Shown here: positions 18,896 to 29,112 of the stretch, piece by piece
Layout: every line of letters begins with the position of its first letter
Position numbering within the stretch: position 1 is the first letter of the stretch
Assembly (NCBI RefSeq): GCF_000372725.1
Contig: NW_005200170.1
Span: 361,116-425,115, forward strand
Length of the DNA: 64,000 bases
Reading direction: 5' to 3'
Origin: Emiliania huxleyi CCMP1516
Lineage: Eukaryota > Haptophyta > Isochrysidales > Noelaerhabdaceae
Program-made: the position numbers and the translations under genes
The notes under the pieces: generated by a model
Told to the model about the DNA's origin: nothing
What the model saw: only the letters and a program-made list of their open reading frames with translations
The model's database searches: none

Positions 18896-20474
18896 TCATC
18901 TGCTCGCTTGAGCCGTGCCTGCAGCGCCTCCTCCTCCACCAGCGACGCGCGCCTGCAGGTCGTCGCCGAGCCCGGCGAGCCGCGCAAGCTCGGTCACGCC
19001 CGCGTCGCAGTCGCCCTCGAAGAAGGCGTCTCGCGGCGGCGAGAGGAGCCGCTCGAGAGGGTCCGCGCCGGTTGGGCCCGCGCCGCCGGCGTCCGCAATG
19101 TCAAAGGACCCGACGAGCTCGCGGTTGATGAGCAGCCGCGGCACGTCGCGGGCCTGCGCCATGCACACACTAGCGTCAGGGCGTGACTACGGCACCGCGC
19201 CGCGTTTTCCGAGCATCGCGTGAATACGAGGCGAGTCCAGTGAGAGCAGCTGCAGTACAGCGGGGTACAGCCGAGGGCGTGTCGTCTCGTTCTGGAGCAC
19301 AGAGATCTGGCTTCCGCATCTACGGTCGCGGGCCGGCATGTCGACGAGCGAGGCAAAGGGCTGCACCTGCAGCGACGTGCCCATGACGAGCAGCAGGTCG
19401 CACGCGTCAAAGTCGGCAGGCACGAGGCGGCCGAACCGCTCGGGAAGCTGCTCGCCGAAGAAGACGATGTCGGGCTTGACCAGCCCGCCGCTCTCCTCGT
19501 TGAGCGCCTCCACCGCCTCCTCGCCCTGCCAGAGCGCCTCCCGCAGCCTCTCGACGCCGACCGCCTGGCGGCGGCGCAGCGAGCCCCCGGGCCGAGACGC
19601 CGACCACGCGTGCGCCGCGTCAAAGTTGCCGTGGGCAGCGACGGTCAGCTCGGGCGGCACGCCCGCCGCGCTCTCCAGCGAGTCGATGTTTTGCGTGTAG
19701 CAGCGGCGCAGGATGCCGCGTGCGGCGAGCAGGGAGATGAAGTGGTGGGCGGGCGTCGGCGCGTGGTTGCCGGGCCACAGCTCCTTTGCGAGGCGGTAAA
19801 AGGGGCGCGGGTTGTCCGCGAAGAAGGTGAGGTCGAAGACGGCCTCCGGGAAGGGGAGGCCGTACGACTCGAGCTGCGAGTAGAGCCCCGTGCCGGGCGA
19901 GCGAAAGTCGGGGATGCCGGCCGAGACGCTCGCGCCCGCGCCGAGCATGACGATCACCTGTCTGGCACGGGCGAGCCGCTGCGCAAAGGCCTCGAAGGGC
20001 GAGCACGCCGAGGGAGCAGGCGGAGCGGAAGGCAGCGCCGGAGCGGGCGGCGGCACAGGCGGCACGGCCGAGCCGACGCGCGAGTCTGGCCCGCCCACCT
20101 GGCGAATGCAAACACACAGTCAGGGTGGGGGCACGGTCTCGTGCGGTCTCTCGTGCGGTCTTGTCCTCATCTGGGGCCGAGCGAGTGCAAGGGACAGATC
20201 TGCGGAATGCAAGCACCTCTCCTCCGCATCTAGGACCGCATCTACGGCCGCATCTACGGCCGCATCTAGCACCGCATCTAGCACCGCATCTAGCACCGCA
20301 TCTAGCACCGCATACGCCCGCATCTACGCCCGCAACCCAGGACTCCCCCGACGGGTCTCGCAGGCCAAGGACAAAGGCACGCCGCAGCGCGCAGCAGTCC
20401 TCGAGCAGGCGCGCGTACGCCACCGCCTCGGCCTTGGCCGCCGCCGGAAGCGCATCCGGCAGGTTGTGCCTCAA
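18896..20474 (-). CDS. Class I sirtuin (NAD-dependent protein deacylase), zinc cysteines absent
   Basis: Two exons are certain: 20098-19334 and 19153-18896, joined in phase 0 (340 residues). An upstream exon around 20474-20350 ends GLRDPSGESW and joins at TGG|GTTGCG...CGCCAG|G. Motifs in order are GAGASVSAGIPDFRSPG, LYSQLESYGLPFPEAVF, CYTQNIDSLE, AHGNFDAAH (catalytic His), GLVKPDIVFFGEQLPERF, VMGTSLQVQPFASLVD and RLLINRELVG, as in SIRT2/SIRT3. The segment that normally holds two CxxC pairs has none. Both introns have the head TAGATGCGG and boundary repeats; the second starts GC. The N-terminus beyond 20474 is unresolved. Confidence 0.9.
20222..20333 (-). repeat. CTAGATGCGG-type tandem repeat in sirtuin intron 1
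   Basis: Plus strand shows about nine units of CCGCATCTA with short spacers (GCA, CGG, GGA). On the coding strand the intron starts GTTGCGGGCGTAGATGCGG, and the same TAGATGCGG head starts sirtuin intron 2 and TMCO4-like intron 9. Confidence 0.85.
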
Positions 20475-20993
20475 ATCCCGCGCGGCGGCGCTGAGCCAGC
20501 CTGCAACCTGCAGGGGCAGAGTGCGCGGGCATCACGGAAGTGGAACACGGTGCGCGCGGTGGCCGCCGCGCCGCCCGTCTTCACCGAGCGAGTCGTGTCG
20601 TGCCGCGAAGGGCGTGCCACGTCATGCTCCTCGTTGGCACCAAAGGCGTCCGCTCCACAGTCCTCGGCGAGGGGCTCGCGAGGGATGAGGAAGATGGAGC
20701 CGTCTCGCCCCTTGTGCACGACGCTATAGGATGAGCAGGATCGCTTCTCAGTCACTCGAAACTATCAAGTGGAGAGGGCGCCCACGGCCGCACCGCGTCA
20801 GCCCGCGCATGTCGTTAACCGCCACCTCAATGCGCCGCCGGCCAACGGGCGGCTGAGCTGCTGAAGCACTCGAGGATGACGCTTCAGCAGCTTCACCATC
20901 CTCGAGTGCAGCCGCTGCCGTCGCCACTGCGGCCTCGTCGGCATCAGTGAGTGTCGCCCGCTCGAAGCACGTGGCCAGCTCATCTTCCGACAT
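20471..20993 (-). CDS. Hypothetical protein or N-terminal exons of the sirtuin
   Basis: A minus-strand ATG at 20993 gives MSEDELATCFERATLTDADE and an Ala/Ser-rich acidic stretch to a stop at 20748. A second frame from 20755 reads HKGRDGSIFLIPREPLAED to TVFHFRDARALC near 20530, where a one-base frame change leads into VAGWLSAAARDLRHNLPDAL of the sirtuin exon. The pieces look protein-like and lie in order on the same strand, so they could be upstream sirtuin exons or a separate short gene. No clean splice solution was found. Confidence 0.3.
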
Positions 20994-20997
20994 CGTT

Positions 20998-23406
20998 TCA
21001 GAGATAGTAGCACGAAGGTCTTCGGTCCCTGGGGCCGGCAGACGACCCTCTCGGCCGCAGTGCTGCGGTTTTCTTTTTATCAATAAGCGTCAATCCTCGT
21101 TTACTTCTCGGGGTACACACTGGACGCGGGACCATCCACATCATCACCGGCTCGCGGCAATACGGGCACTCTTGCATCAGCTCAGAGCATGGCATGCAAG
21201 CGCACAGGTGCCCGCACGGGACCGCAGCATGCGACTTGACTCTCGCGAAACACACGATGCACGTGGTCTCTCCCCCCATGGTGGACTCGGGGGAGCTGGC
21301 CGCCCCGTGTCGAGGCCTGCGTCCGCTAGTGAGACGGCTGCAAACGGCTCAGTGACTGGCAGATGCTGCTCCGCCGCCTCGGCTGCCTCTGGCCCGATCA
21401 AGCGCTCGATGGCGCCGACCCGCTCCTCGAGGTTACCCTCGATCGCCGCGCCCAAGCTGGCCTCCAGCTGCTCGACACGCCGCATCAGGTCCCCGCCGCC
21501 GGTCGACTCGCTGCTCACCGCCTCCTCGCACCGCGACACCCGACGCGCCAGAGCCTCCTCCTCCGCATCTATCTCTGACAAGCGCAGCGCCTCTGCTAGC
21601 TCCGCAGCCTCGCGCAGCGCCGCCTGCTCCGCCGCACCCGCTAGCTCTGCCGCCTCGCGCTCCGCCCGCCTCGCAGCTTCTTGCTCAGCAGCCAGCCGCG
21701 CCGCCCTCTCCTCCTGTGCGCGAACCTCTGCCGCAGCCTTCGCCCTCCGCTCCTCCTCGAGCTTGAAGGCAAGCGGCGCCTTCTTGGCCTCCTTGTTCTT
21801 CTCCTTGGCTTCCTTCTTGGCTGCAGTTGCCTCCGCCGCCTTTGCGCGCCGCCTCGCCTTCTCCTCCTCCGCCCTCCTGTTGGCAGCCTCCTTCTCGCGC
21901 CGCTCCGCCTCTGCCTGAATAGCCTTGCGCTCTGCCGCCGCTGCCCGCTGCTCCGCAAGCTGTGCCTCCTTTGCTGCTCGTCTCTCCGCTTCCCTCGCCC
22001 GCAGCGTCTCCTCTGCTGCCGCGCGCTGGGCAGCCAGCTTCGCCTCCGCCTCCGCCGCAATCGCTCGCCTCTGCTCCTCGAGCGCCGCCGCGTCCGCCGC
22101 CCGGCGCGCCTCGCGCGCCTCTCGCTCTGCTTCGCGCCGGCGCGCAGCCTGCTCGCGCTCTCGTGCCGCCGCCGTCTCCTCCCGCTCGCGCTGCTCGCGC
22201 CGCCCCTTGGCCTCGAGCGCCTTCTCTGCCGCCTCCATCTCCCTCATTGCCGCTGCGTGCTCCGTGAGAGCGCGCACACACCCGGCGTGGTCCTTTGCAG
22301 GAGCACTGGCGTCGGCAGTAGCCAGCTTGGCCGCGTCCCTGGCGTATTGCAGCGCGGACTTGCCGACCGCAGAAAGAACCTTTGTGCCTGCGCCCGCCTG
22401 CAGTAGACGGCGCACGGCAGGGAGGCGGCCTTCGCCGGCAGCGTTCATCAGCGCGGTCTCGCCGTTGTTGTCCTGCGCGTTGATCTCCGCGCCGTGCCGA
22501 AGCAGCAAGTTGACCACCCGCTCGTGGCCGTTGGTGGCGGCAAAAATCAGCGCGGTGCCACCGTTGTTATCCCGCATCTCTGCATCAGCGCTGCACTGCA
22601 GCAGCAAGTCGACCACCCGTTCGTGGCCATCGACGGCGGCGTTCATCAGCGCGGTGTCGCCGTCGTTGTCCTGCGCGTTGATCTCCGCGCCGTGCCGAAG
22701 CAGCAAGTCGACCACCTGCTCGTTGCCGTTGGTGGCGGCAAAAATCAGCTCGGTGCGGTCGTCGCTGTTCTGCTTGTTGATCTCCGCGCCGTGCTGCAGC
22801 AGCAGCTCGACCACCCGCTCGTGGCCTGGGCGGCGTGCATCAGCGCGGTGAAGCCGTCGCTGTCCTGCAGCTCGATCTCCGCGCCGCCCCGCAGCAGAAG
22901 GTCGACCACCCGTTCGTGGCCTTCGGTGGCAGCGCGCATCAGCGCGGTGTAGCCTTTGCTGTTCTGCAAATGGCCTCCGCGTCGTGCCGTAGCAGCAAGT
23001 CGGCCACCCGCTCGCGGCCTTTGCCAGCGGCCCACATCAGCGCGGTACCGCCGTCGTTGTCCTGCATGTTGATCTCCGCGCTGTGCTGCAGCAGCAGCTC
23101 GACCACCCGCTCGTGGCCCTCCTGGGCGGCGCCCATCAGCGCGGTCCAGCCGTCGCTGTCCTGCAGGTTGATCTCCGCACCGTGCTGCAGCAGCACCTCG
23201 ATCACCCGCTCGTGGCCGAAGCCGGCGGCGTCCGTCAGCAGCGGTATGCCAGTAGTCGCCCCGCCATCCTCGTTCCGACGCTCGCGGGTGGCGTTCGCTC
23301 GCCCGCCACCCTCAAGCCACACACGCACCGCCACTTCGTCGCCTCGTAAGTCCGCCCCTAAAAAGTAAGCCGTTTGGCGTGTCTTGCCCAGCCCGTGACG
23401 GACCAT
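20998..23406 (-). pseudogene. Ankyrin repeat, coiled coil and RING protein, frameshifted
   Basis: Read from the ATG at 23406 the locus encodes about nine ankyrin repeats of the form HERVVDLLLQHGAEINAQD, a long Ala/Glu/Arg coiled coil (about 22280-21600), and a C-terminal C3HC4 RING, CIVCFARVKSHAAVPCGH with CPYCREPV, ending at 20998. RING domains act as ubiquitin ligases and the ankyrin part would bind substrate. The frame is broken three times without splice sites: one base is missing near 22968, four bases near 22828 compared with sister repeats, and the RING is one frame off near 21285 at a G run. Either the copy is decaying or the sequence has indel errors; homopolymer context explains only the last. 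Confidence 0.7.
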
Positions 23407-23499
23407 TTTTCTTTTTTGTCGATAAATTTTTTGCTTTGATGCCTATGCGTGCACTCGTCCCTCTCTGTATGTGTGGGTTCGCGTGTCTCTGATGATAAA

Positions 23500-23595
23500 T
23501 AAAACGGGCACGCCAAACGAGGGGTGGGAGAAGGACAGGGTCCCCACCTGCACGAGCAGGATCTTGTAAGGACGATCAGAGACACAGGGGAACGC
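23500..23595 (+). repeat. Dispersed repeat A, copy
   Basis: Contains ACGCCAAACGAGGGGTGGGA, then GGACAGGGTCCCCACCTGCA and ATCTTGTAAGGACGATCAG. An almost identical unit follows at 23610-23705, separated by AATAAATAAATAAATA. Confidence 0.8.
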
Positions 23596-23609
23596 TAGAA
23601 TAAATAAAT

Positions 23610-23705
23610 AAATACAACGTACACGCCAAACGAGGGGTGGGAGAAGGACAGGGTCCCCACCTGCACGAGCAGGATCTTGTAAGGACGATCAGGGACACAG
23701 GGGAA
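23610..23705 (+). repeat. Dispersed repeat A, adjacent copy
   Basis: Tandem neighbour of the copy at 23500. The A-rich simple sequence between them resembles the tail of a retroposed short element. Confidence 0.8.
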
Positions 23706-23789
23706 CGGGAGCGGGGAGCGCATCGCGACACGGAGGGGGGCTGCGCTAGACAGTGTGTGGTAACCCGCGCCTTATTTCTTTCCCTCGCG

Positions 23790-25211
23790 ATGTCTTCCCC
23801 GTTGTGCCGCCGCCGCCGCCTCGCCGCCATCGCCTCCGACGCGCCCTCGCCGAGCACGCCGCCGCCCACCCGCCTCCTCGACCTCCCCACGGACCTCCTC
23901 TTGCGCGCCCTCTCTCGCTGCGGCCCCGCCGACATCGCTCGCGTCGCGGCCGTCTCGCTGCTCTTCCACGCCTCGCTTGCGGTGGAGGGCATCCGCTTGT
24001 GGGCGCAAGAGCGCGGCTTCGAGCTGCCGGCGCTGCCAGAGGGCGAGGGCTGCGCCGTGCGGTGGCTGTGCTACTCGGCGCTGCTGTGCGAGTCCAACCC
24101 GCCGGCGAGGGCGGCGGCGGGCGAACGGCACAGCCTCTTCATCGTCGGCGAGGGGCGGCTCTCGTCGTGCGGCAATGCGCCGGCCTGGGGCCCAGGCCTG
24201 CTCGGCCACGGCGAGGGCGTGACGCGGCTCAACACGCCGACCCGCCTCCCCTCTCCGCTGGGCGGCGAGCACGCCGTGAGTGTGGCGGCTGGACACTACC
24301 ACAGCCTCGCCCTTGCCGCCGGCGGCAGCGTCTGGAGCTGGGGCCAGGGAGGCGACGGCCCGCTGGGCCACGGCGACGAGCAGAACCAGTGGCAGCCGAA
24401 GAAGATCGAGGCGTTGGCTGGCCAGCGCGTCGTCGCTGTGTCGGCGGGAGGCCACAGCCTCGCCCTCGCCGACGGCGGCAGTGTCTGGAGCTGGGGCTAT
24501 GGAGCCTGCGGCAAGCTGGGCCACGGCGACACGCAGAACCAGCTGCTGCCGAAGAAGGTCGAGGCCTTGGCTGGCCAGCGCGTCCTCGCTGTGTCGGCTG
24601 GGGCTATCCACAGCCTCGCCCTCACCGCCGACGGCGCCGTGTGGAGCTGGGGCTATGGATTGATAGGCCAGTTGGGCCACGGCGACACGCAGCGCCAGCT
24701 GCTGCCGAAGAAGGTCGAGGCCTTTGCTGGCCAGTGCGTCGTCGCTATGTCGGCTGGGCCTATCCACAGCCTCGCCCTCACCGCCGACGGCGCCGTGTGG
24801 AGCTGGGGCCCTGGAGGGCAAGGCCAGTTGGGCCACGGCGACGGGCAGGACCAGCTGCTGCCGAAGAAGATCGAGGCCTTGACTGGCCGGCGCGTCGTCG
24901 CTGTGTCTGCTGGAGGCCACCACAGCCTCGCCCTCACCGCCGACGGCAGCGTCTGGAGCTGGGGCCAGGGAGGCTCTGGCAAGCTGGGCCACGGCGACCG
25001 GCAGCGCCAGCTGCTGCCCAAGAAGGTCCAGGCCTTTGCTGGCCAGCGCGTCGTCGCTGTGTCGGGTGGAACCGCGCACAACCTCGCCCGCACCGCCGAC
25101 GGCGCTGTTTTCACGTGGGGCAAGGGCGAGTACGGCTGCCTCGGCCACGGAGAGGACCTGTCGAACCAGTTGCTGCCCAAGAAGGTCGAGGCGTGGGCGC
25201 CGGGGCAGTGA
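23790..25211 (+). CDS. F-box-like and RCC1-repeat protein
   Basis: An intact single exon of 473 residues from ATG at 23790. The N-terminus reads STPPPTRLLDLPTDLLLRAL followed by ADIARVAAVSLLFHASL, a recognisable F-box-like helix set. Six or so RCC1 repeats follow from about residue 150, each with SLALTADGAVWSWG and QLGHGD and separated by QLLPKKVEAFAGQRVVAVSA. They would form a seven-bladed-type propeller; RCC1 propellers bind Ran or other partners. The repeats are almost identical at the DNA level (about 156 bp each), pointing to recent expansion or conversion. The same leader occurs in the gene at 7697, so this genome probably has a family with exchangeable C-terminal domains. Confidence 0.9.
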   Translation: MSSPLCRRRRLAAIASDAPSPSTPPPTRLLDLPTDLLLRALSRCGPADIARVAAVSLLFHASLAVEGIRLWAQERGFELPALPEGEGCAVRWLCYSALLCESNPPARAAAGERHSLFIVGEGRLSSCGNAPAWGPGLLGHGEGVTRLNTPTRLPSPLGGEHAVSVAAGHYHSLALAAGGSVWSWGQGGDGPLGHGDEQNQWQPKKIEALAGQRVVAVSAGGHSLALADGGSVWSWGYGACGKLGHGDTQNQLLPKKVEALAGQRVLAVSAGAIHSLALTADGAVWSWGYGLIGQLGHGDTQRQLLPKKVEAFAGQCVVAMSAGPIHSLALTADGAVWSWGPGGQGQLGHGDGQDQLLPKKIEALTGRRVVAVSAGGHHSLALTADGSVWSWGQGGSGKLGHGDRQRQLLPKKVQAFAGQRVVAVSGGTAHNLARTADGAVFTWGKGEYGCLGHGEDLSNQLLPKKVEAWAPGQ

Positions 25212-25511
25212 TGAGAAGGGCGAAAGGGTGCGAGGCTCTGTGTTGCCGCGTCGCCCACGCGCCTCTTCGCCACCCGCGAACGTATCCGCGAGGATGGTGA
25301 GAGGCGAAGTCGAGTCTCGAGACGGAAGAGCATAACTTACGATCGGGGCGCCTGGCACCTCTAGTCCTGTCAAGGCCGCGGGCTGCGATGTGGGGTGTTT
25401 ATGAGGAGATTGAGCAGCCCGAGGGAGGAGTCACGTTTGCTGGCCAGTTCAGCTTCGGTGGCATAATGTGCTGAAAGGTCTCGCCGGTATCGACGAGCTT
25501 TCCTTACTGAT

Positions 25512-26007
25512 GTGCGGAAGGTGCGAGGAGCAAGAAATGAGCGAACGCAGCTGAACAGCACCGAGATAAGCCTGCAGCCGTGGGTCGAGGACGCTCTCGT
25601 GCAGCTGCACGCGCGAAAAAACGTGCCGGTGAACTCAAAGTTCACTCCGTGGACACTCGAGGAGGACCGCCTACTGCTGAACTCGTACCAGAGCGGCGCG
25701 AAGATCAACGAGATCCGCGTCGGTGCACGGTGCCCGCAGCTACAAGTCCATCGAATGCCAGCTACGCCGACTTCAGAACGTCACGCCACTGGTACGCGAC
25801 GCGCACTACAAGAGCGTCTGCGACCCAGAGGCGCCGTTTCAGTACCTGCAGCACGACATCTGGACGCCGATCGACTCGACCCTCGCTCTACCGCCGTGCG
25901 CGCAGATCGACTGGATTCGCGGCGTCGCAAAGGTGCCTCCCTTACCCTGTTCGCGCATCTCTGCGGGCGGGAGGCGGAGCACGGTGGTGGTGAACGGGAA
26001 GGTGTAG
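25512..26007 (+). pseudogene. Myb/SANT-like DNA-binding protein, frame-interrupted
   Basis: The first frame reads NSKFTPWTLEEDRLLLNSYQ and SGAKINEIRVG, the first helices of a Myb/SANT domain with its conserved Trp. The third helix, ARSYKSIECQLRRLQNV, is one frame away from about 25728, followed by YKSVCDPEAPFQYLQHDIW and an end at 26007. No intron of credible size separates the two frames, so a single-base indel is the simpler reading. Either a decayed gene or a sequence error. Myb-type domains bind DNA; nothing shows a target. Confidence 0.5.
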
Positions 26008-26089
26008 CTGCCGATCTTGGCGGCGGTTGGCACGGTGACAAAGGTGACCTGTGTCGAGCCTGTCTGCTGTGACAGAGTTGGTGTGTTTA

Positions 26090-26205
26090 AATTCTTCTTC
26101 GAAAGAAAGAAAGAAAAGAAAACAGACAGCCCAAGGGAGGGATGGGATGGAGATGATGGATGATGAGGACGGCACGCCGCCACCACACAGGGATTTTAAG
26201 GAGAG
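26090..26205 (+). repeat. Dispersed repeat A, copy
   Basis: GAAAGAAAGAAAGAAAAG, then AGCCCAAGGGAGGGATGGGA, then ACGGCACGCCGCCACCACAC and AGGGATTTTAAGGAGAGG. The same series is at 33095-33165. Confidence 0.8.
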
Positions 26206-26239
26206 GTGTGTGGTGCGCTAGCCGTCGCCCACCCTAACC

Positions 26240-27268
26240 CTAGGGAGTCTGCCTCTTCCTATCTCTCTTCGCAGTCTCTCGCCGCTTCTCGCTGCAACCT
26301 TCATGCCACCTCGCGGTCGTCCCACTCTCGTCGTTCTCTCCCTTGTCACTTCCTCCTCTGTCGCGTCGTTCTCTTCTGCCTCGTCCTGCGACGCCGCCGC
26401 CTGCCGGAGCGGTCCCTTGTTCTCGCGGCTTCTTTCGCCTTTCGGCGCAACTCCGTCCTCCTCGCGGCGTATCCTTGGGGGAGAGACTGCCGCCGCCGCC
26501 CACCGGTGCGGCCCGCCCGCAGAGCGCCCAGTTGAGCAGCGCTCCCTGCCCAAAAGGTTTCCCTCCCCCGATGGCGGAGTAGAGCCGACGTACCGAGGAG
26601 GCAGGCGCCCGCAGCCCAAGCGCGGAGAGCTGGGAGGCAAAGGCGTGCAGGCTAACATGGCCACCGTCGGCAGCCTTGAAGAGTTCGCCCAGCACCTGGT
26701 GTGGGCTCTCGAGGAGGCGCGCCCGAAGCCACCGGAAGCAGGCGGGCGAGGCCTGCGGCGAGGCCTGGCGCTGCTCGGATCGCCCTTTCACCGGAGACGA
26801 CCCCCTGCTCCGGGGTGGCGGACTCCCCCTCCCAGCCGGAGCAGCGGGCGGGGCAGCCAGCCTCCACCGCTGGGGCGAGAGAGCTTTGGATGGGGACAGC
26901 GAGCTCCACCAGCGGCCGGGCCGCCTCGTCGCCGGAGATTGCACCTCCTCCGAGTCCGGCTCCAGCGGCGAAGGTGCACTCGCAGGGCTCCAGGCGGCAA
27001 CCCCTTGGGGAGAGGCGGGTGATGGGGCCGGCGAGAGCGACTGGCCGCCGATGTGGATGCTGAGTGGCTTGCAGCGCTGCGGTGAGGACTGCTGCTTCTG
27101 AGGTGAGCCGCGACCCCACCGCGGGACGGGAGACAGCCTCTCTGCGGACCGCCAGCTCGGGCTCAGGCTGCTGAAGAGCGAAGGCGGCCTCCAGCTGTGG
27201 TGCGGCTTGAGCGGCGAGGGAGGTCGACGAGGCGGTGGGTGGCTCGCTCGTGCCGACGATGGCTGCAT
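26240..27268 (-). CDS. Ser/Pro-rich protein with degenerate EF-hand pair
   Basis: An intact frame of 342 residues from ATG at 27268. The first 170 residues are Ser, Pro and Arg rich with many Ser-Pro sites, typical of an unstructured phosphorylated region. Residues about 185-255 read LLESPHQVLGELFKAADGGH, VSLHAFASQLSALGLRA and VRRLYSAIGGGKPFGQGALL, an EF-hand-like helix-loop-helix pair whose loops lack most calcium-binding acids. The C-terminus is basic. The EF-hand similarity is suggestive only; a cytoskeletal or flagellar role is inference. Confidence 0.48.
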   Translation of the reverse strand: MQPSSARASHPPPRRPPSPLKPHHSWRPPSLFSSLSPSWRSAERLSPVPRWGRGSPQKQQSSPQRCKPLSIHIGGQSLSPAPSPASPQGVAAWSPASAPSPLEPDSEEVQSPATRRPGRWWSSLSPSKALSPQRWRLAAPPAAPAGRGSPPPRSRGSSPVKGRSEQRQASPQASPACFRWLRARLLESPHQVLGELFKAADGGHVSLHAFASQLSALGLRAPASSVRRLYSAIGGGKPFGQGALLNWALCGRAAPVGGGGSLSPKDTPRGGRSCAERRKKPREQGTAPAGGGVAGRGRRERRDRGGSDKGENDESGTTARWHEGCSEKRRETAKRDRKRQTP

Positions 27269-27943
27269 GCGCTGCAGGCCAGCTTTTGGCAACGGCTTGA
27301 TTCGTAGGCGCGCACGGTATGCGTGGCAGGTATGCGCAGCGCGCTGCCGCCGCGGATGCTCGAGCGCGGATGACGGTGGATGACGGTGAAGGTGGAGGCA
27401 ACGTTTTTCATAGCCGTTACGTAAATAACGTTACAAAATAAGGCTTGTATCGTTGTACTTTTACGAGTATAGAGAAAACCGAAAACCCTCGTGCCAGATT
27501 ACCGTGCCCCTTGCACGCCGGGCACGGCCTTTCGGTTCGTGAAGGGTCGGTGCGAGTCGTGACCCCCTGGAACAACCGACCGTAACTCTCCCGCACCATC
27601 TCCGTTGCTCGGTTTTACAACCTTGCCACCACCGGGAGGCGGCCAGGGATCACAGACTTGATCGAAAGATCCCATCCCGGGCTGGATACGACTTGTCGAT
27701 CCAACTCCCAGGCTCTGGACAGGGTGGCCCGCCACAAGGACCCCAGGAATTGCGACTCGCCGCTTTCCTCCCACTGTGAATTTGCGTGAGCTCTGTGTCC
27801 TGATTTGCCAACAACAAACCTAAAACCATCCGAGGGATCTACACCCATGAGAACTGTGTTCCAGACTGTGTTCACGCCGCTGAAACATACCCCTCGTGGA
27901 CCGGCGTTTCAGCAGCCGCCAGCGGCCGGAAGCGCGCTTTCCG
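27269..27943. other. Intergenic
   Basis: AT-rich near 27410-27480. Short overlapping frames on the minus strand at 27500-27880 have mixed composition and no recognisable motif. No gene is supported. Confidence 0.4.
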
Positions 27944-28957
27944 ATGGACACCGTCTTTAGCCCTGCACAGCGCGACGAGAAGCTACTCGCCCCGCCGGGT
28001 GAGCCACTGCCGGAGCAACCACACACCGGTGGCACCCTGCAGCGTAGCACCAAACTGTGCGGTTTCCTGGGCACCTTTGGGTTCGCCCTGGTCTGGATTC
28101 CGTGCCTGCTTCCGCCGCTTCTGGTTGCCTTTGTCGGGCTCCTGCTTCGTACGTGCGGCTGCTGTGGCGCCACGCTGCTGAATCGAACGACGATACTGGT
28201 CTTTGCCGCCTGCTGCCGGATCGCCCTCTGGCTCAGTGTTTGGATTCGCGTCGAGGAGAGGGGGTTCGGTGTCGTGGGGGAGAGGATGGGCAGGTCGGGT
28301 CGGCCGTGCCTGGTGATTGCGAACCACACCTCGTTCTTTGACATTCTGCTGCTGGTCGCGCTGCTACCCTTCTCAAAGGTGCAGCGCGTCAAGATGCTCA
28401 TCTCGTACCGGCTCTTTGCTCTCCCGCTGCTTGGGCAGCTGAACCGCGCTATGGGCCACCTGGCCGTGCGGAACTCGCGCAAGACGGACGACGACGCCAC
28501 GCGAGCGATGTTTGCCGAGTCCACAGGCAAGGCTTTGGCGGAGTTTGAAGAGTACGTGCGAGGTGGCGGCACCGGCGGATGGTTTCCGGAGGGGGATGTG
28601 AACGCGGGCAACACGCATGCTGTCGGGCTGTTCAAAAAGGGCGGGTTCGCCCCCGCGGTGAAGATCGACGTCGAGCTGTGGTGCGTCTCGTTCTGCGGGA
28701 ATGCAGTCACGTGGCACGCAAAGGGCCTGCCTGGCAGGCCCGCCCGGGTAGGCGCCTCCATCGCCTGCCTCTGTGATAGCACGCATGCACTCCTTCGCGA
28801 CGAGGGCCTTTCGGTGAACAGCGACGTTGATGCATGCCTGCTATTACTGGCAAACCAAGCGCGCGCAAAGGTTCAGGACGGCGTCAGCACCTTTGTGTCG
28901 GAAGGCTTCGTGGGGCATGATCCGGATGCTCCCAACTTGTGGGGGGGGCATTTGTAG
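27944..28957 (+). CDS. 1-acyl-sn-glycerol-3-phosphate acyltransferase-like (PlsC family)
   Basis: An uninterrupted frame; ATGs at 27896 and 27944 are both possible and I chose the second, giving 337 residues. Counting from 27896, residues 56-82 and 99-118 are hydrophobic and probably membrane-embedded. NHTSFFD (143-149) is the catalytic H-x4-D block and FPEGDVN (230-236) is the glycerol-phosphate-binding block. PlsC-family enzymes add an acyl chain to lysophosphatidic acid on the ER or plastid envelope to form phosphatidic acid, the precursor of CDP-diacylglycerol used by the PI synthase at 14484. The second block has Asp where many enzymes have Thr. A lysophospholipid acyltransferase of other specificity is also possible. 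Confidence 0.85.
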   Translation: MDTVFSPAQRDEKLLAPPGEPLPEQPHTGGTLQRSTKLCGFLGTFGFALVWIPCLLPPLLVAFVGLLLRTCGCCGATLLNRTTILVFAACCRIALWLSVWIRVEERGFGVVGERMGRSGRPCLVIANHTSFFDILLLVALLPFSKVQRVKMLISYRLFALPLLGQLNRAMGHLAVRNSRKTDDDATRAMFAESTGKALAEFEEYVRGGGTGGWFPEGDVNAGNTHAVGLFKKGGFAPAVKIDVELWCVSFCGNAVTWHAKGLPGRPARVGASIACLCDSTHALLRDEGLSVNSDVDACLLLLANQARAKVQDGVSTFVSEGFVGHDPDAPNLWGGHL

Positions 28958-29112
28958 GGTAAAGCCGCGAGGATTTTACAACCGCAAGAAAATATCGCCC
29001 GCCGAAGAGCGTATTAAAGAGGCCTATCATGTTTCAATGGACCCTCCCCCGCCCCGAGATCTGTGTATTCACAGACCTTGAGAGAGGGAGAAGAGAGTAC
29101 CTCCAAAGTCCA

